Shown here: positions 1-5,303 of the stretch, piece by piece
Position numbering within the stretch: the first letter of the stretch is position 1
How the letters are laid out: every line of letters begins with the position of its first letter
Origin: Pseudomonas sp. PGPPP3
GTDB lineage: Bacteria > Pseudomonadota > Gammaproteobacteria > Pseudomonadales > Pseudomonadaceae
Assembly (NCBI GenBank): GCA_002256055.1
Contig: NKIE01000086.1
Location: 1 to 8,998, forward strand
Direction: 5' to 3'
Length of the DNA: 8,998 nt
Translations under genes and position numbers: made by a program
The notes under the pieces: generated by a model
Told to the model about the DNA's origin: nothing
Database searches by the model: none
The model's input: the letters and a program-made list of their open reading frames with translations, nothing else

Positions 1-552
1 GGCTTCACTGCTGCCGGTGTAGAACAGCGCGGGGTGATCGAACGCCGAGAGGCTTTCCACCGCGACGGTGCCGCCCAATGAGTTGGCATCCATGTCCGGA
101 GTCAGGGTCTTGATCACCGACAGCGACTGCACCAGCTCGGCAGGCAGCACATCCAGAGCCACCGCGCGACTGTCGCTGTTGGGCGACGGAATCAGGGTGC
201 CGTTGATGGTCACGCTGTTGAGGTCCGGGCCTAGGCCGCGCACGCTGACAAAGCGGCCTTCGCCCTGGTCGCGCTCGACGCTGACACCGGGCAGACGCTG
301 GGCCGCCTCGGCCACGTTCTCGTCCGGCAACTGGGCCACACCGTCGGCACTGACCACGCTTTCGACACTGTCGGAACGGCGTTGCTGCTTCAACGACTTG
401 TCGATGCTGACGGCCTGGCCGACCACATTGACGTGTTCACTGCGCTCGGTGCTGGTCTCCGCCGCCAGCAGCGAACTGGCTGCCACGGCCAGCGCCAAGG
501 CACTGAGTGCATGGCCCGCACGGCGAGCGGAAGTGTGGCGATTGCGCGTCAT
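1..552 (-). CDS. TonB-dependent outer-membrane receptor, N-terminal part (partial)
   Basis: This reading frame runs leftward from an ATG at 552 and stays open to the window edge, giving the first 184 residues. Residues 1-31 form a Sec signal peptide (basic start, hydrophobic core, LLAA then E). EHVNVVG at about 39-45 is a plausible TonB box. Residues about 53-165 are a plug domain, with VRGLGPDLNSVTINGT at 104-119 and DMDANSLGGTV at 153-163. That wording is typical of the TonB-Xanth-Caul receptor subfamily (TIGR01782), whose members import varied substrates including carbohydrates. Such receptors sit in the outer membrane and are energised by TonB-ExbB-ExbD. The start is supported by GGGGAG at 559-564, six bases before the ATG. 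The barrel lies outside the window, so the substrate cannot be read here. A PhoB-like box upstream hints at phosphate regulation. The family call is firm; the ligand is unknown. Confidence 0.9.
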   Translation of the reverse strand, partial: MTRNRHTSARRAGHALSALALAVAASSLLAAETSTERSEHVNVVGQAVSIDKSLKQQRRSDSVESVVSADGVAQLPDENVAEAAQRLPGVSVERDQGEGRFVSVRGLGPDLNSVTINGTLIPSPNSDSRAVALDVLPAELVQSLSVIKTLTPDMDANSLGGTVAVESLSAFDHPALFYTGSSEA

Positions 553-608
553 CAGAATCTCCCCAGGTGATGATGGCCAGGCAAATGGCCCGGCTAACTT
601 GGGAGGGC

Positions 609-642
609 ACGCTAGAAGCCAGGCATGACGCTTCTGTGACAG
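609..642 (-). promoter_or_regulatory. Candidate Pho box and -10 element upstream of the TonB receptor
   Basis: Read on the minus strand, 642-625 is CTGTCAC-AGAA-GCGTCAT. This is two seven-base half-sites separated by four bases, as in the PhoB box (CTGTCAT-N4-CTGTCAT), matching 6/7 and 5/7. Ten bases further on is TAGCGT (614-609), a weak -10 at the same spacing seen in the E. coli phoA promoter. Transcription would start near 602, about 50 bases before the receptor ATG. This was found by eye, with no score against a weight matrix. Confidence 0.45.
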
Positions 643-661
643 CGCCCGCGCCAGGCCTTTA

Positions 662-716
662 AAAACGGGCTTTGCGGGCTGATTTGCGAGCAAAATGGGC
701 TGCAATGACCCGTTTT
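662..716. repeat. 8-bp perfect inverted repeat, 39-base spacer
   Basis: AAAACGGG at 662-669 is the exact reverse complement of CCCGTTTT at 709-716. It sits just upstream of the candidate Pho box of the left-hand gene and about 180 bases from the right-hand gene. It could be a pair of binding half-sites or a long hairpin. No T-tract follows in a way that suggests a terminator. Confidence 0.35.
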
Positions 717-761
717 ATTGAGCCGCTTTGACCCGCCCGCCGCCATACCTCGCGCCGCCCA

Positions 762-789
762 TTGGCCGATGCCCCACGGCCGGCAAAAT
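762..789 (+). promoter_or_regulatory. Weak candidate sigma-70 promoter for the GGDEF-like/AraC pair
   Basis: TTGGCC at 762-767 and CAAAAT at 784-789 are separated by 16 bases, and each matches the consensus at four of six positions. The implied start is near 796, leaving about 98 bases of leader before the ATG at 894. No better plus-strand promoter is visible in this region, but the match is modest. Confidence 0.3.
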
Positions 790-893
790 ACTCGGCACAA
801 CGCCTGAGCTGATTTGACCTCCCCGCCTGCAACCAAACCGTCACATCGCTCTGTTGAGCTGGCGCCCATACGCTGAAACGGAGCCTGCTGGCC

Positions 894-1805
894 ATGTCCT
901 CTTTGCTGCATCTACACCGCCTGAAACTGGCCGCGCTGCTGCTGGCCGCCAACCTTGCCCTGCTCCTGCACTTGGCCGCCGGCGACCTGAAACCCATGGC
1001 CGAATGGGTCTGGCTGGACATCCTCGGCGAAGGTGGCTCAGCCCTGCTGGCCCTGGCCTGGCTGGTGCTGATTCTTAAGAGCCGGCCGGCGGGGCGGGTC
1101 AGCAGCCTGCTGGCCCTGGGCCTGGGCTGCGTATTTTTTTCCTGGTGGGTGGATGCCCTGGATGAGTTCATCCGCCTGCCCGACAGCATCACCTGGGACA
1201 GCTGGCTGGAGTCGGCGCCGATGCCCATCGGCCTGCTGCTGATGACGGTCGGCCTGTACCACTGGCACCACGAGCAACTGGCGATCAGCGCCCAACTGGA
1301 AAAACGCGAGCGGCTGTTCCGCGAGCACCGGTTGTTCGACAAGCTCACCCCGCTGGGCGCCGCCGAGTACCTGCGCCGCCAGTTACAACTAAGCCTGCAG
1401 CACGCAGAGCAGGCGCAACCGCTGTCGCTAGTGGCAGTAGACCTGGACAACTTCAGTGCGCTCAATCAACGCTTCGGCCATGCAGAGGGCGATGCCGTGC
1501 TGCAGGCCATCAGCCAGCAACTGCTGCTCAACCTGCGCTGCCAGGACTTGCTCTGCCGGCTGGCCGGCGACCGCTTCGTAGTGCTGCTGCCGAACACCGG
1601 CGAGACCTTGGCCCGTCAACTGGCCGGCGAGCTGCAACAGGCCGTCGCCCATCTGGCCCACAAGACACGCCAGCACGGCGAACGCCTGCATCTAAGCGCC
1701 ACAGTGGCGGTGGTGATGGCCGTAGACGAAGACCCGCAGACCTTACTGCAGCGCCTCAATCTGGCCCTGGCACGGGCCAAGCAACCGCTGGCCCTGAGCG
1801 CCTAA
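894..1805 (+). CDS. Membrane protein with degenerate GGDEF domain, intact RxxD I-site
   Basis: The product has 303 residues. Four hydrophobic segments at about 8-28, 38-61, 70-86 and 107-124 predict an inner-membrane sensor region. A short linker (about 128-150) leads to a GGDEF-fold domain at about 155-300. VDLDNF at 182-187 and NQRFGHAEGD at 191-200 match the standard diguanylate cyclase nucleotide and metal-binding segments. The signature loop reads AGDRF (224-228) instead of GG(D/E)EF: the first Gly and the catalytic Glu are lost. The inhibitory-site motif RCQD (215-218) is kept at the normal five-residue spacing. By family precedent (PelD binds c-di-GMP at an RxxD site without cyclase activity), this is more likely a c-di-GMP receptor than an enzyme; that is inference. 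GGAG lies ten bases before the ATG. An AraC gene follows after six bases, probably co-transcribed. Confidence 0.88.
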   Translation: MSSLLHLHRLKLAALLLAANLALLLHLAAGDLKPMAEWVWLDILGEGGSALLALAWLVLILKSRPAGRVSSLLALGLGCVFFSWWVDALDEFIRLPDSITWDSWLESAPMPIGLLLMTVGLYHWHHEQLAISAQLEKRERLFREHRLFDKLTPLGAAEYLRRQLQLSLQHAEQAQPLSLVAVDLDNFSALNQRFGHAEGDAVLQAISQQLLLNLRCQDLLCRLAGDRFVVLLPNTGETLARQLAGELQQAVAHLAHKTRQHGERLHLSATVAVVMAVDEDPQTLLQRLNLALARAKQPLALSA

Positions 1806-1811
1806 ACAGCC

Positions 1812-2852
1812 ATGGCCAGCAAACCCGACTGGTATGAGCGCGACAGCCGTTTTATTGCCGCGCACCAGCAGCCGGCCTGTCTGATTGATTTATGCCTGTC
1901 GCGGGGCATCGACAGCCATCGCCTGCTGCGCGGCACCGGCCTGTTTCACGCCGACATTCTGGCCGGTAACACCCTGATCAGCCCGGAGCAGTTTCTTCTG
2001 CTGATCGACAATGCCCAGCGTTTACTGGGCGCCGATGACAGCAGCTTTTTGTTTGGTCAGCGCCTGTTGCCCGGCCACCATGGCGCTGCCAGTCAGGCCC
2101 TGGCCCTGGCGGGCAATCTACAACAGGCGCTGGAACTGCTCGGCGAGTTGCGCGCCCTGCTGGCCCCCTTGCTCAGCCCACGCCTGCTGCTGGACGAGCA
2201 CTACGCCTATGTCTATTGGCTGGACAGTTGCGGCGCCGGTGCTCAGCAGCGCTTTGTGCTGGAGGCGAGCATGACCGCGGTGGTGGCCCTTGCTCGGCAG
2301 CTGTGCGGCGAACGTCTGCCCTGGCAGTTTCACTTCACCCACGCGCAACCGCGCTATGTCGAGCAGTACTGGGTGCACCTAGGCGAAGACCTGCACTTCA
2401 ACAGCCCCTACAACCTGCTGCGCCTGCCGCGCCACTACCTGACCCGCGCCCTGCCCCAGGCCGCCCTGACCACCGCGGTGGTGGCCTGCCAACAAGCCCG
2501 TGAACAGCTGCTCGCCAGCGGCCCACGGGCCAGCCTGCTGGATTGCCTGCAACGCTGGCTGCTGCGCCATGTGCGCGAGGCGCCGAGCCTGGAACGTGCT
2601 GCGGCCGCCTTTGCCATGAGCCCGGCCACCTTCAAGCGCAAACTCAGTAAGCACGCCACCAGCTATCAGCAACAGCACGACCAGGTGCGCCTGCAGGTGG
2701 CGCTGTACCTCTATCAGGTCAAGGGTTACAGCAATGATCAGGTAGCCAGCCACCTGCACTTTCACGATGCGACCAATTTTCGTCGCTCGTTCAAACGCTG
2801 GACCGGCGTACCGCCCAGTGCCCTGCGTCGCTGGCTGACGGGCGAGGTCTAA
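1812..2852 (+). CDS. AraC-family transcriptional regulator
   Basis: The product has 346 residues, typical of the AraC subgroup with an arabinose-binding-like N-terminal domain (about 20-210; PF12625 type). The C-terminal DNA-binding domain covers about 245-342. The first helix-turn-helix is at about 259-279 (AAAAFAMSPATFKRKL). The second, at about 306-332, contains the AraC signature LHFHDATNFRRSFKRWTGVP (315-334). Relatives in this subgroup control catabolic, amino-acid or virulence genes; the effector and targets cannot be read here. The start lies only six bases after the stop of the GGDEF-like gene and has no clear Shine-Dalgarno sequence, so translation is probably coupled to that gene. 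The gene is convergent with the small RNA at 2874-2999 and shares its terminator. Confidence 0.9.
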   Translation: MASKPDWYERDSRFIAAHQQPACLIDLCLSRGIDSHRLLRGTGLFHADILAGNTLISPEQFLLLIDNAQRLLGADDSSFLFGQRLLPGHHGAASQALALAGNLQQALELLGELRALLAPLLSPRLLLDEHYAYVYWLDSCGAGAQQRFVLEASMTAVVALARQLCGERLPWQFHFTHAQPRYVEQYWVHLGEDLHFNSPYNLLRLPRHYLTRALPQAALTTAVVACQQAREQLLASGPRASLLDCLQRWLLRHVREAPSLERAAAAFAMSPATFKRKLSKHATSYQQQHDQVRLQVALYLYQVKGYSNDQVASHLHFHDATNFRRSFKRWTGVPPSALRRWLTGEV

Positions 2853-2873
2853 CTTCGAGACTTTTTTGCGGGC

Positions 2874-2901
2874 AAAAGAAAACCCCGCCGAGGCGGGGTT
2901 T
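2874..2901. terminator. Intrinsic terminator of the small RNA, possibly also serving the AraC gene
   Basis: AACCCCGCC (2881-2889), a two-base turn and GGCGGGGTT (2892-2900) form a perfect nine-bp stem, with one further A-T pair at 2880/2901. On the minus strand the stem is followed by TTTTCTTTT, a good uridine tract, so it ends a leftward transcript. On the plus strand only three T residues follow, which makes it a weaker terminator for the AraC gene ending 28 bases earlier. Confidence 0.85.
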
Positions 2902-2999
2902 GCAGACTGTGTCCTGACATCCATGTTCTGACCGCCATCCTGGCGGAGCTCCAGCGTTTCCGTGTTGGCTGCTTGCGCTTCCTGCGCGACGTCCTTGGT
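2874..2999 (-). ncRNA. rsmY: RsmX/Y/Z-family small regulatory RNA, probably RsmY
   Basis: RNAs of this family, made under GacS/GacA control, carry repeated GGA motifs that sequester RsmA/CsrA and so relieve translational repression. About 126 bases on the minus strand contain seven GGA motifs (at 2994-2992, 2982-2980, 2961-2959, 2952-2950, 2940-2938, 2922-2920 and 2914-2912). Several sit in hairpin loops: GCGC-AGGAA-GCGC, CCGCC-AGGAT-GGCGG, ACA-TGGA-TGT. A strong intrinsic terminator closes the transcript. Upstream is a GacA box (3054-3071) centred about 63 bases from the inferred start, and ACTAAT (3011-3006) may be the -10. Length, layout and motif content fit RsmY. The rpoS/fdxA neighbours I associate with rsmZ are absent, so RsmY (or RsmX) is preferred. 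The start is inferred and may be off by a few bases. No plausible protein is encoded on this strand. Confidence 0.85.
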
Positions 3000-3005
3000 G
3001 CACAG

Positions 3006-3011
3006 ATTAGT
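3006..3011 (-). promoter_or_regulatory. Probable -10 element of the rsmY-like RNA
   Basis: The minus strand reads ACTAAT, four of six matches to TATAAT, ending about seven bases before the first GGA-bearing segment. There is no recognisable -35, as expected for a promoter that depends on a bound activator (GacA). Confidence 0.5.
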
Positions 3012-3053
3012 CAGTGGCAAACATCGGCGATAGCGCCAATCGGCAGCATGCCT

Positions 3054-3071
3054 TGTAAGCCAAAGCCTACA
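3054..3071. promoter_or_regulatory. GacA-binding upstream activating sequence
   Basis: TGTAAG-CCAAAG-CCTACA matches the known GacA box TGTAAG-N6-CTTACA at 11 of 12 specified positions. One more T-A pair and one G-C pair (3052-3053 with 3072-3073) extend the palindrome at its edges. The box lies about 63 bases upstream of the inferred rsmY-like start, the usual place for Gac-controlled rsm promoters. It is also about 120 bases upstream of the EndA-like ATG on the other strand. Confidence 0.8.
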
Positions 3072-3118
3072 AGAAAACCAAGCAACCGCTTGTTCGCCTT
3101 TATTTTGTGACGCAGGTC

Positions 3119-3147
3119 TTGTTAGACTGTTTTTGTCCTACAAAATA
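3119..3147 (+). promoter_or_regulatory. Candidate sigma-70 promoter of the EndA-like gene
   Basis: TTGTTA (3119-3124) and CAAAAT (3141-3146) are 16 bases apart, each with four of six consensus matches. Shifting the -10 by one base gives a 17-base spacing. The implied start, about 3153, falls at the foot of the hairpin at 3151-3168. Confidence 0.45.
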
Positions 3148-3150
3148 ACA

Positions 3151-3168
3151 GGCCGCGCTCACGCGGCC
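3151..3168 (+). promoter_or_regulatory. GC-rich hairpin at the 5' end of the EndA-like mRNA
   Basis: GGCCGCG-CTCA-CGCGGCC is a perfect seven-bp stem with a four-base loop. It ends two bases before the ribosome binding site AGGG (3171-3174), and the ATG is at 3183. With no T-tract it is not a terminator. It may protect the 5' end of the transcript or tune ribosome access. Confidence 0.5.
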
Positions 3169-3182
3169 ACAGGGTCAAGACC

Positions 3183-3845
3183 ATGCGCGCAGTTGCGATT
3201 GCCCTTGGCTGCCTGGTGGCAGTCAGCACCATCACTCCCGTCCTTGCCGGCGGCCAAAGCCAGCTAGGCGACCCCAAGGCCAGTGCCGAACAGGTGTTCT
3301 GGGGCCAGTTGTATGCCTCCGGCGGCAGCTCGCTGTATTGCGCCAAGGCCTTCGACCAGAGCCATGGCCAGCTAATGCCCAGCCCTGTCTATGCCAGCAA
3401 GCAGATCAAAAGCGCCCTGCGCTGCGTCACCGACGCACAATGCCTGGCCGCCAACCCGCAATACCCCTACATGCTCGCCGACCTACACAACCTCTACCCG
3501 GAACTGACCCGCGTCGAGCTGGCACGGCGCAGCGCCCAGTTCGGTGACTTAGGCGACGATGTGCCGAGCAAGTTCGACGCCATCGGCTGTGACCTGAAAA
3601 GCAGCTTCCAGCTGGTAGAGCCGCGCGATGCAGCCAAGGGCAACGTCGCCCGCGCCATCTTTTATATGCACATCGAGTACGGTCTGCCGATTGTCGGCCA
3701 ACTGCAGATGTTCAAGCAGTGGCACCAGATGGACCCGCCCGATGGCGAAGAGAAAGCGCGCAACGACAAAATCGCCAGCCTGCAAGGCAACCGTAATCGT
3801 TTTATCGACGACCCCAGTCAGGTCGAGTTACTGATCAAGGACTGA
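3183..3845 (+). CDS. Secreted EndA/endonuclease I-family protein lacking catalytic residues
   Basis: The product has 220 residues, with a signal peptide at 1-22 (…TPVLA then GG). The rest follows periplasmic endonuclease I (E. coli EndA, Vibrio Vvn; PF04231) from end to end: FWGQLYASGGSSLYC (39-53), DLHNLYP (100-106), AKGNVARAIFYM (151-162), and WHQMDPP with ERN-like EKARNDKIASLQGNRNRFID (190-209). Active members carry an EHV motif (metal-binding Glu, catalytic His) and a metal-binding Asn in VN..R. Here those positions read SPV (S67-P68) and VELAR (E112), so hydrolysis of DNA by the usual mechanism is unlikely. Cysteines 53, 81, 87 and 136 could form the usual disulfides. The frame is intact and has a proper ribosome binding site (AGGG, eight bases before ATG), which argues for a maintained pseudoenzyme rather than a decayed gene. 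Its role is unknown; DNA binding or nuclease inhibition are guesses. Confidence 0.85.
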   Translation: MRAVAIALGCLVAVSTITPVLAGGQSQLGDPKASAEQVFWGQLYASGGSSLYCAKAFDQSHGQLMPSPVYASKQIKSALRCVTDAQCLAANPQYPYMLADLHNLYPELTRVELARRSAQFGDLGDDVPSKFDAIGCDLKSSFQLVEPRDAAKGNVARAIFYMHIEYGLPIVGQLQMFKQWHQMDPPDGEEKARNDKIASLQGNRNRFIDDPSQVELLIKD

Positions 3846-3883
3846 GCACCGCGCACAGTCCCATCCAGGCAAGAAATGCGTAC

Positions 3884-3917
3884 AAAAAAAACGCCCCGAA
3901 CCAGTCGGGGCGTTTTT
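3884..3917. terminator. Bidirectional intrinsic terminator between the EndA-like gene and maeB
   Basis: ACGCCCCGA (3891-3899) pairs perfectly with TCGGGGCGT (3905-3913) around a five-base loop. The stem is flanked by eight A residues on the left and five T residues on the right, giving a U-tract on either strand. It lies between two convergent stops (3845 and 3934) and serves both genes. Confidence 0.95.
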
Positions 3918-3933
3918 CATTGCATCAGCACAC

Positions 3934-5202
3934 TCAGCCGTTGAACACGTCATCCACAGACGTCAGCGGGTAATGCTTCGGATATGGCAGAGTCGCCACA
4001 CCGCTTTCGATCGCGGCCTTAGCCACGGCATCGCAAACCACGTTGATCAGGCGCTTGTCCATCGGCTTCGGAATGATGTACTCACGGCCGAACGACAGCG
4101 GCGCGCCACCGTAGGCGTCGCACACGTCCTGCGGTACCGGCAGTTTGGCCAGATCACGCAGGGCTAGGGCCGCAGCGATCTTCATTTCTTCGTTGATGCG
4201 CGTGGCGCGCACGTCCAAAGCACCGCGGAAGATGAACGGGAAACCCAACACGTTGTTGACCTGGTTCGGATAATCCGAACGGCCAGTGGCCATGATCACG
4301 TCGTCACGGGTGGCGTGGGCCAGCGCTGGACTGATTTCCGGATCCGGGTTGGAGCAGGCGAACACGATTGGATTGGCCGCCATACGCGCCAGATCCTCGG
4401 CAGCCAGCAGGTTGGCACCTGACAAACCGACAAATACGTCTGCACCTTCCAGAGCCTCAGCCATGGTGCGCTTGTCGGTTTCGAGGGCAAACACGGCCTT
4501 GTACTGATTCAGATCGTCACGACCGGCGTGAATCACGCCTTTGCGATCGCACATGAAGATGTTTTCGATGTTGGCGCCCATGCTGACCAGCAACTTCATG
4601 CAGGAAATCGCCGCTGCGCCTGCGCCGAGGCAGACAATTTTGGCTTCTGCAAGGGTCTTACCGACGATTTCCAGAGCGTTCAGCATGCCGGCCGCAGTAA
4701 CAATGGCGGTGCCGTGCTGGTCATCGTGGAACACCGGAATATCGCACTGCTCGATCAGCGTGCGCTCAATCTCAAAGCATTCTGGCGCCTTGATGTCTTC
4801 CAGGTTGATGCCACCGAAGGTGATGGAAATACGACGTACGGTGTCGATAAAAGCTTGCGGGCTCTCCGACTCGACTTCGATATCAAACACGTCGATACCG
4901 GCGAAACGCTTGAACAGCACACCCTTACCTTCCATCACTGGCTTGGAGGCCAGCGGGCCAAGGTTACCCAGACCGAGGATGGCCGTACCGTCTGAAATAA
5001 CTGCGACCAGATTGCCTTTGCCGGTGTACTTGTAAGCCATCTCAGGGTCACGGGCGATTTCCCGCACTGGTTCCGCCACACCCGGACTGTACGCCAGCGC
5101 GAGGTCGCGGGCAGTGGCAGTGGGCTTGGTCAGCTCGACACTCAGCTTTCCCGGACGCGGGTTGGCGTGGTATTCGAGAGCGGCAGTTTTCAGATCAGAC
5201 AT
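3934..5202 (-). CDS. maeB: Malic enzyme, short form (malate to pyruvate)
   Basis: The enzyme catalyses oxidative decarboxylation of malate to pyruvate and CO2 with NAD(P) in the cytoplasm, linking the TCA cycle to pyruvate and supplying reducing power. It has 422 residues, the short bacterial form without the phosphotransacetylase-like C-terminal domain of E. coli MaeB (about 760 residues). Catalytic Tyr38 lies in YSPGVAEP and the probable catalytic Lys93 in MEGKGVLFK. Metal ligands lie in NLEDI (133-137) and FHDDQHG (158-164). The dinucleotide loop is LGAGAAA (192-198), and SNPDPE is at 284-289. An in-frame ATG at 5265 would add 21 residues, but it falls inside the promoter (between -35 and -10). 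The ATG at 5202, which opens [12 protein letters not shown] and has GGA eight bases upstream, is therefore the start. Cofactor preference is not settled by sequence reading; the symbol follows Pseudomonas usage. Confidence 0.95.
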   Translation of the reverse strand: MSDLKTAALEYHANPRPGKLSVELTKPTATARDLALAYSPGVAEPVREIARDPEMAYKYTGKGNLVAVISDGTAILGLGNLGPLASKPVMEGKGVLFKRFAGIDVFDIEVESESPQAFIDTVRRISITFGGINLEDIKAPECFEIERTLIEQCDIPVFHDDQHGTAIVTAAGMLNALEIVGKTLAEAKIVCLGAGAAAISCMKLLVSMGANIENIFMCDRKGVIHAGRDDLNQYKAVFALETDKRTMAEALEGADVFVGLSGANLLAAEDLARMAANPIVFACSNPDPEISPALAHATRDDVIMATGRSDYPNQVNNVLGFPFIFRGALDVRATRINEEMKIAAALALRDLAKLPVPQDVCDAYGGAPLSFGREYIIPKPMDKRLINVVCDAVAKAAIESGVATLPYPKHYPLTSVDDVFNG

Positions 5203-5245
5203 GGTGGCATTCCGCTTTGGGGGCTGTGAAACAGACAAGAGGTCG

Positions 5246-5274
5246 AGGATACGCAAGATGCCCAAGCCTCACAA
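5246..5274 (-). promoter_or_regulatory. Candidate sigma-70 promoter of maeB
   Basis: On the minus strand TTGTGA (5274-5269) and TATCCT (5251-5246) are exactly 17 bases apart, each four of six to consensus. The implied start is near 5239, leaving about 37 bases of leader. It lies in the 101-base gap after the M48 protease gene, so maeB can be expressed separately from the genes upstream. Confidence 0.6.
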
Positions 5275-5303
5275 GACCGTTCCGGCAGCCCAGGTATAAG
5301 GCT

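Larger units (their letters stand above)
553..893. other. Divergent intergenic region between receptor and GGDEF-like gene
   Basis: These 341 bases hold no convincing gene on either strand. The receptor side carries the candidate Pho box (609-642). The middle carries an 8-bp inverted repeat (662-669 with 709-716). A weak plus-strand promoter candidate lies at 762-789. GGAG at 880-883 is the ribosome binding site of the gene starting at 894. The minus-strand open frame that crosses this region mirrors the GGDEF-like gene and has no family features. Confidence 0.6.

Noticed and set aside
880..883. GGA motifs in ribosome binding sites (also near 7935 and 7790) as RsmA targets
   Set aside because: GGA is part of the ordinary Shine-Dalgarno sequence. 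None of these lies in an evident hairpin loop with the fuller RsmA consensus, so the match is not informative.
659..1465. Minus-strand open frame of 268 codons opposite the GGDEF-like gene
   Set aside because: Low-complexity Ser/Arg-rich translation typical of the shadow strand, with no start signal and no domain.
2379..3020. Minus-strand open frame of 213 codons covering the AraC 3' end and the small-RNA region
   Set aside because: It runs antisense to a well-supported AraC DNA-binding domain, reads through the terminator hairpin, and has no family features. The RNA interpretation explains the upstream part far better.
3204..3212. Cys10 in the EndA-like signal peptide as a lipoprotein site
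   Set aside because: ALGC occurs too early, with almost no hydrophobic core before it. A normal signal peptidase I site near residue 22 fits better.
3183..3845. EndA-like gene as a decayed pseudogene
   Set aside because: The frame is uninterrupted, full length, with signal peptide, cysteines, ribosome binding site and dedicated terminator. Only active-site positions are changed.
5203..5265. N-terminal extension of malic enzyme to the ATG at 5265
   Set aside because: The extension overlaps a good promoter whose transcript would begin downstream of that ATG, and the family N-terminus matches the start at 5202.
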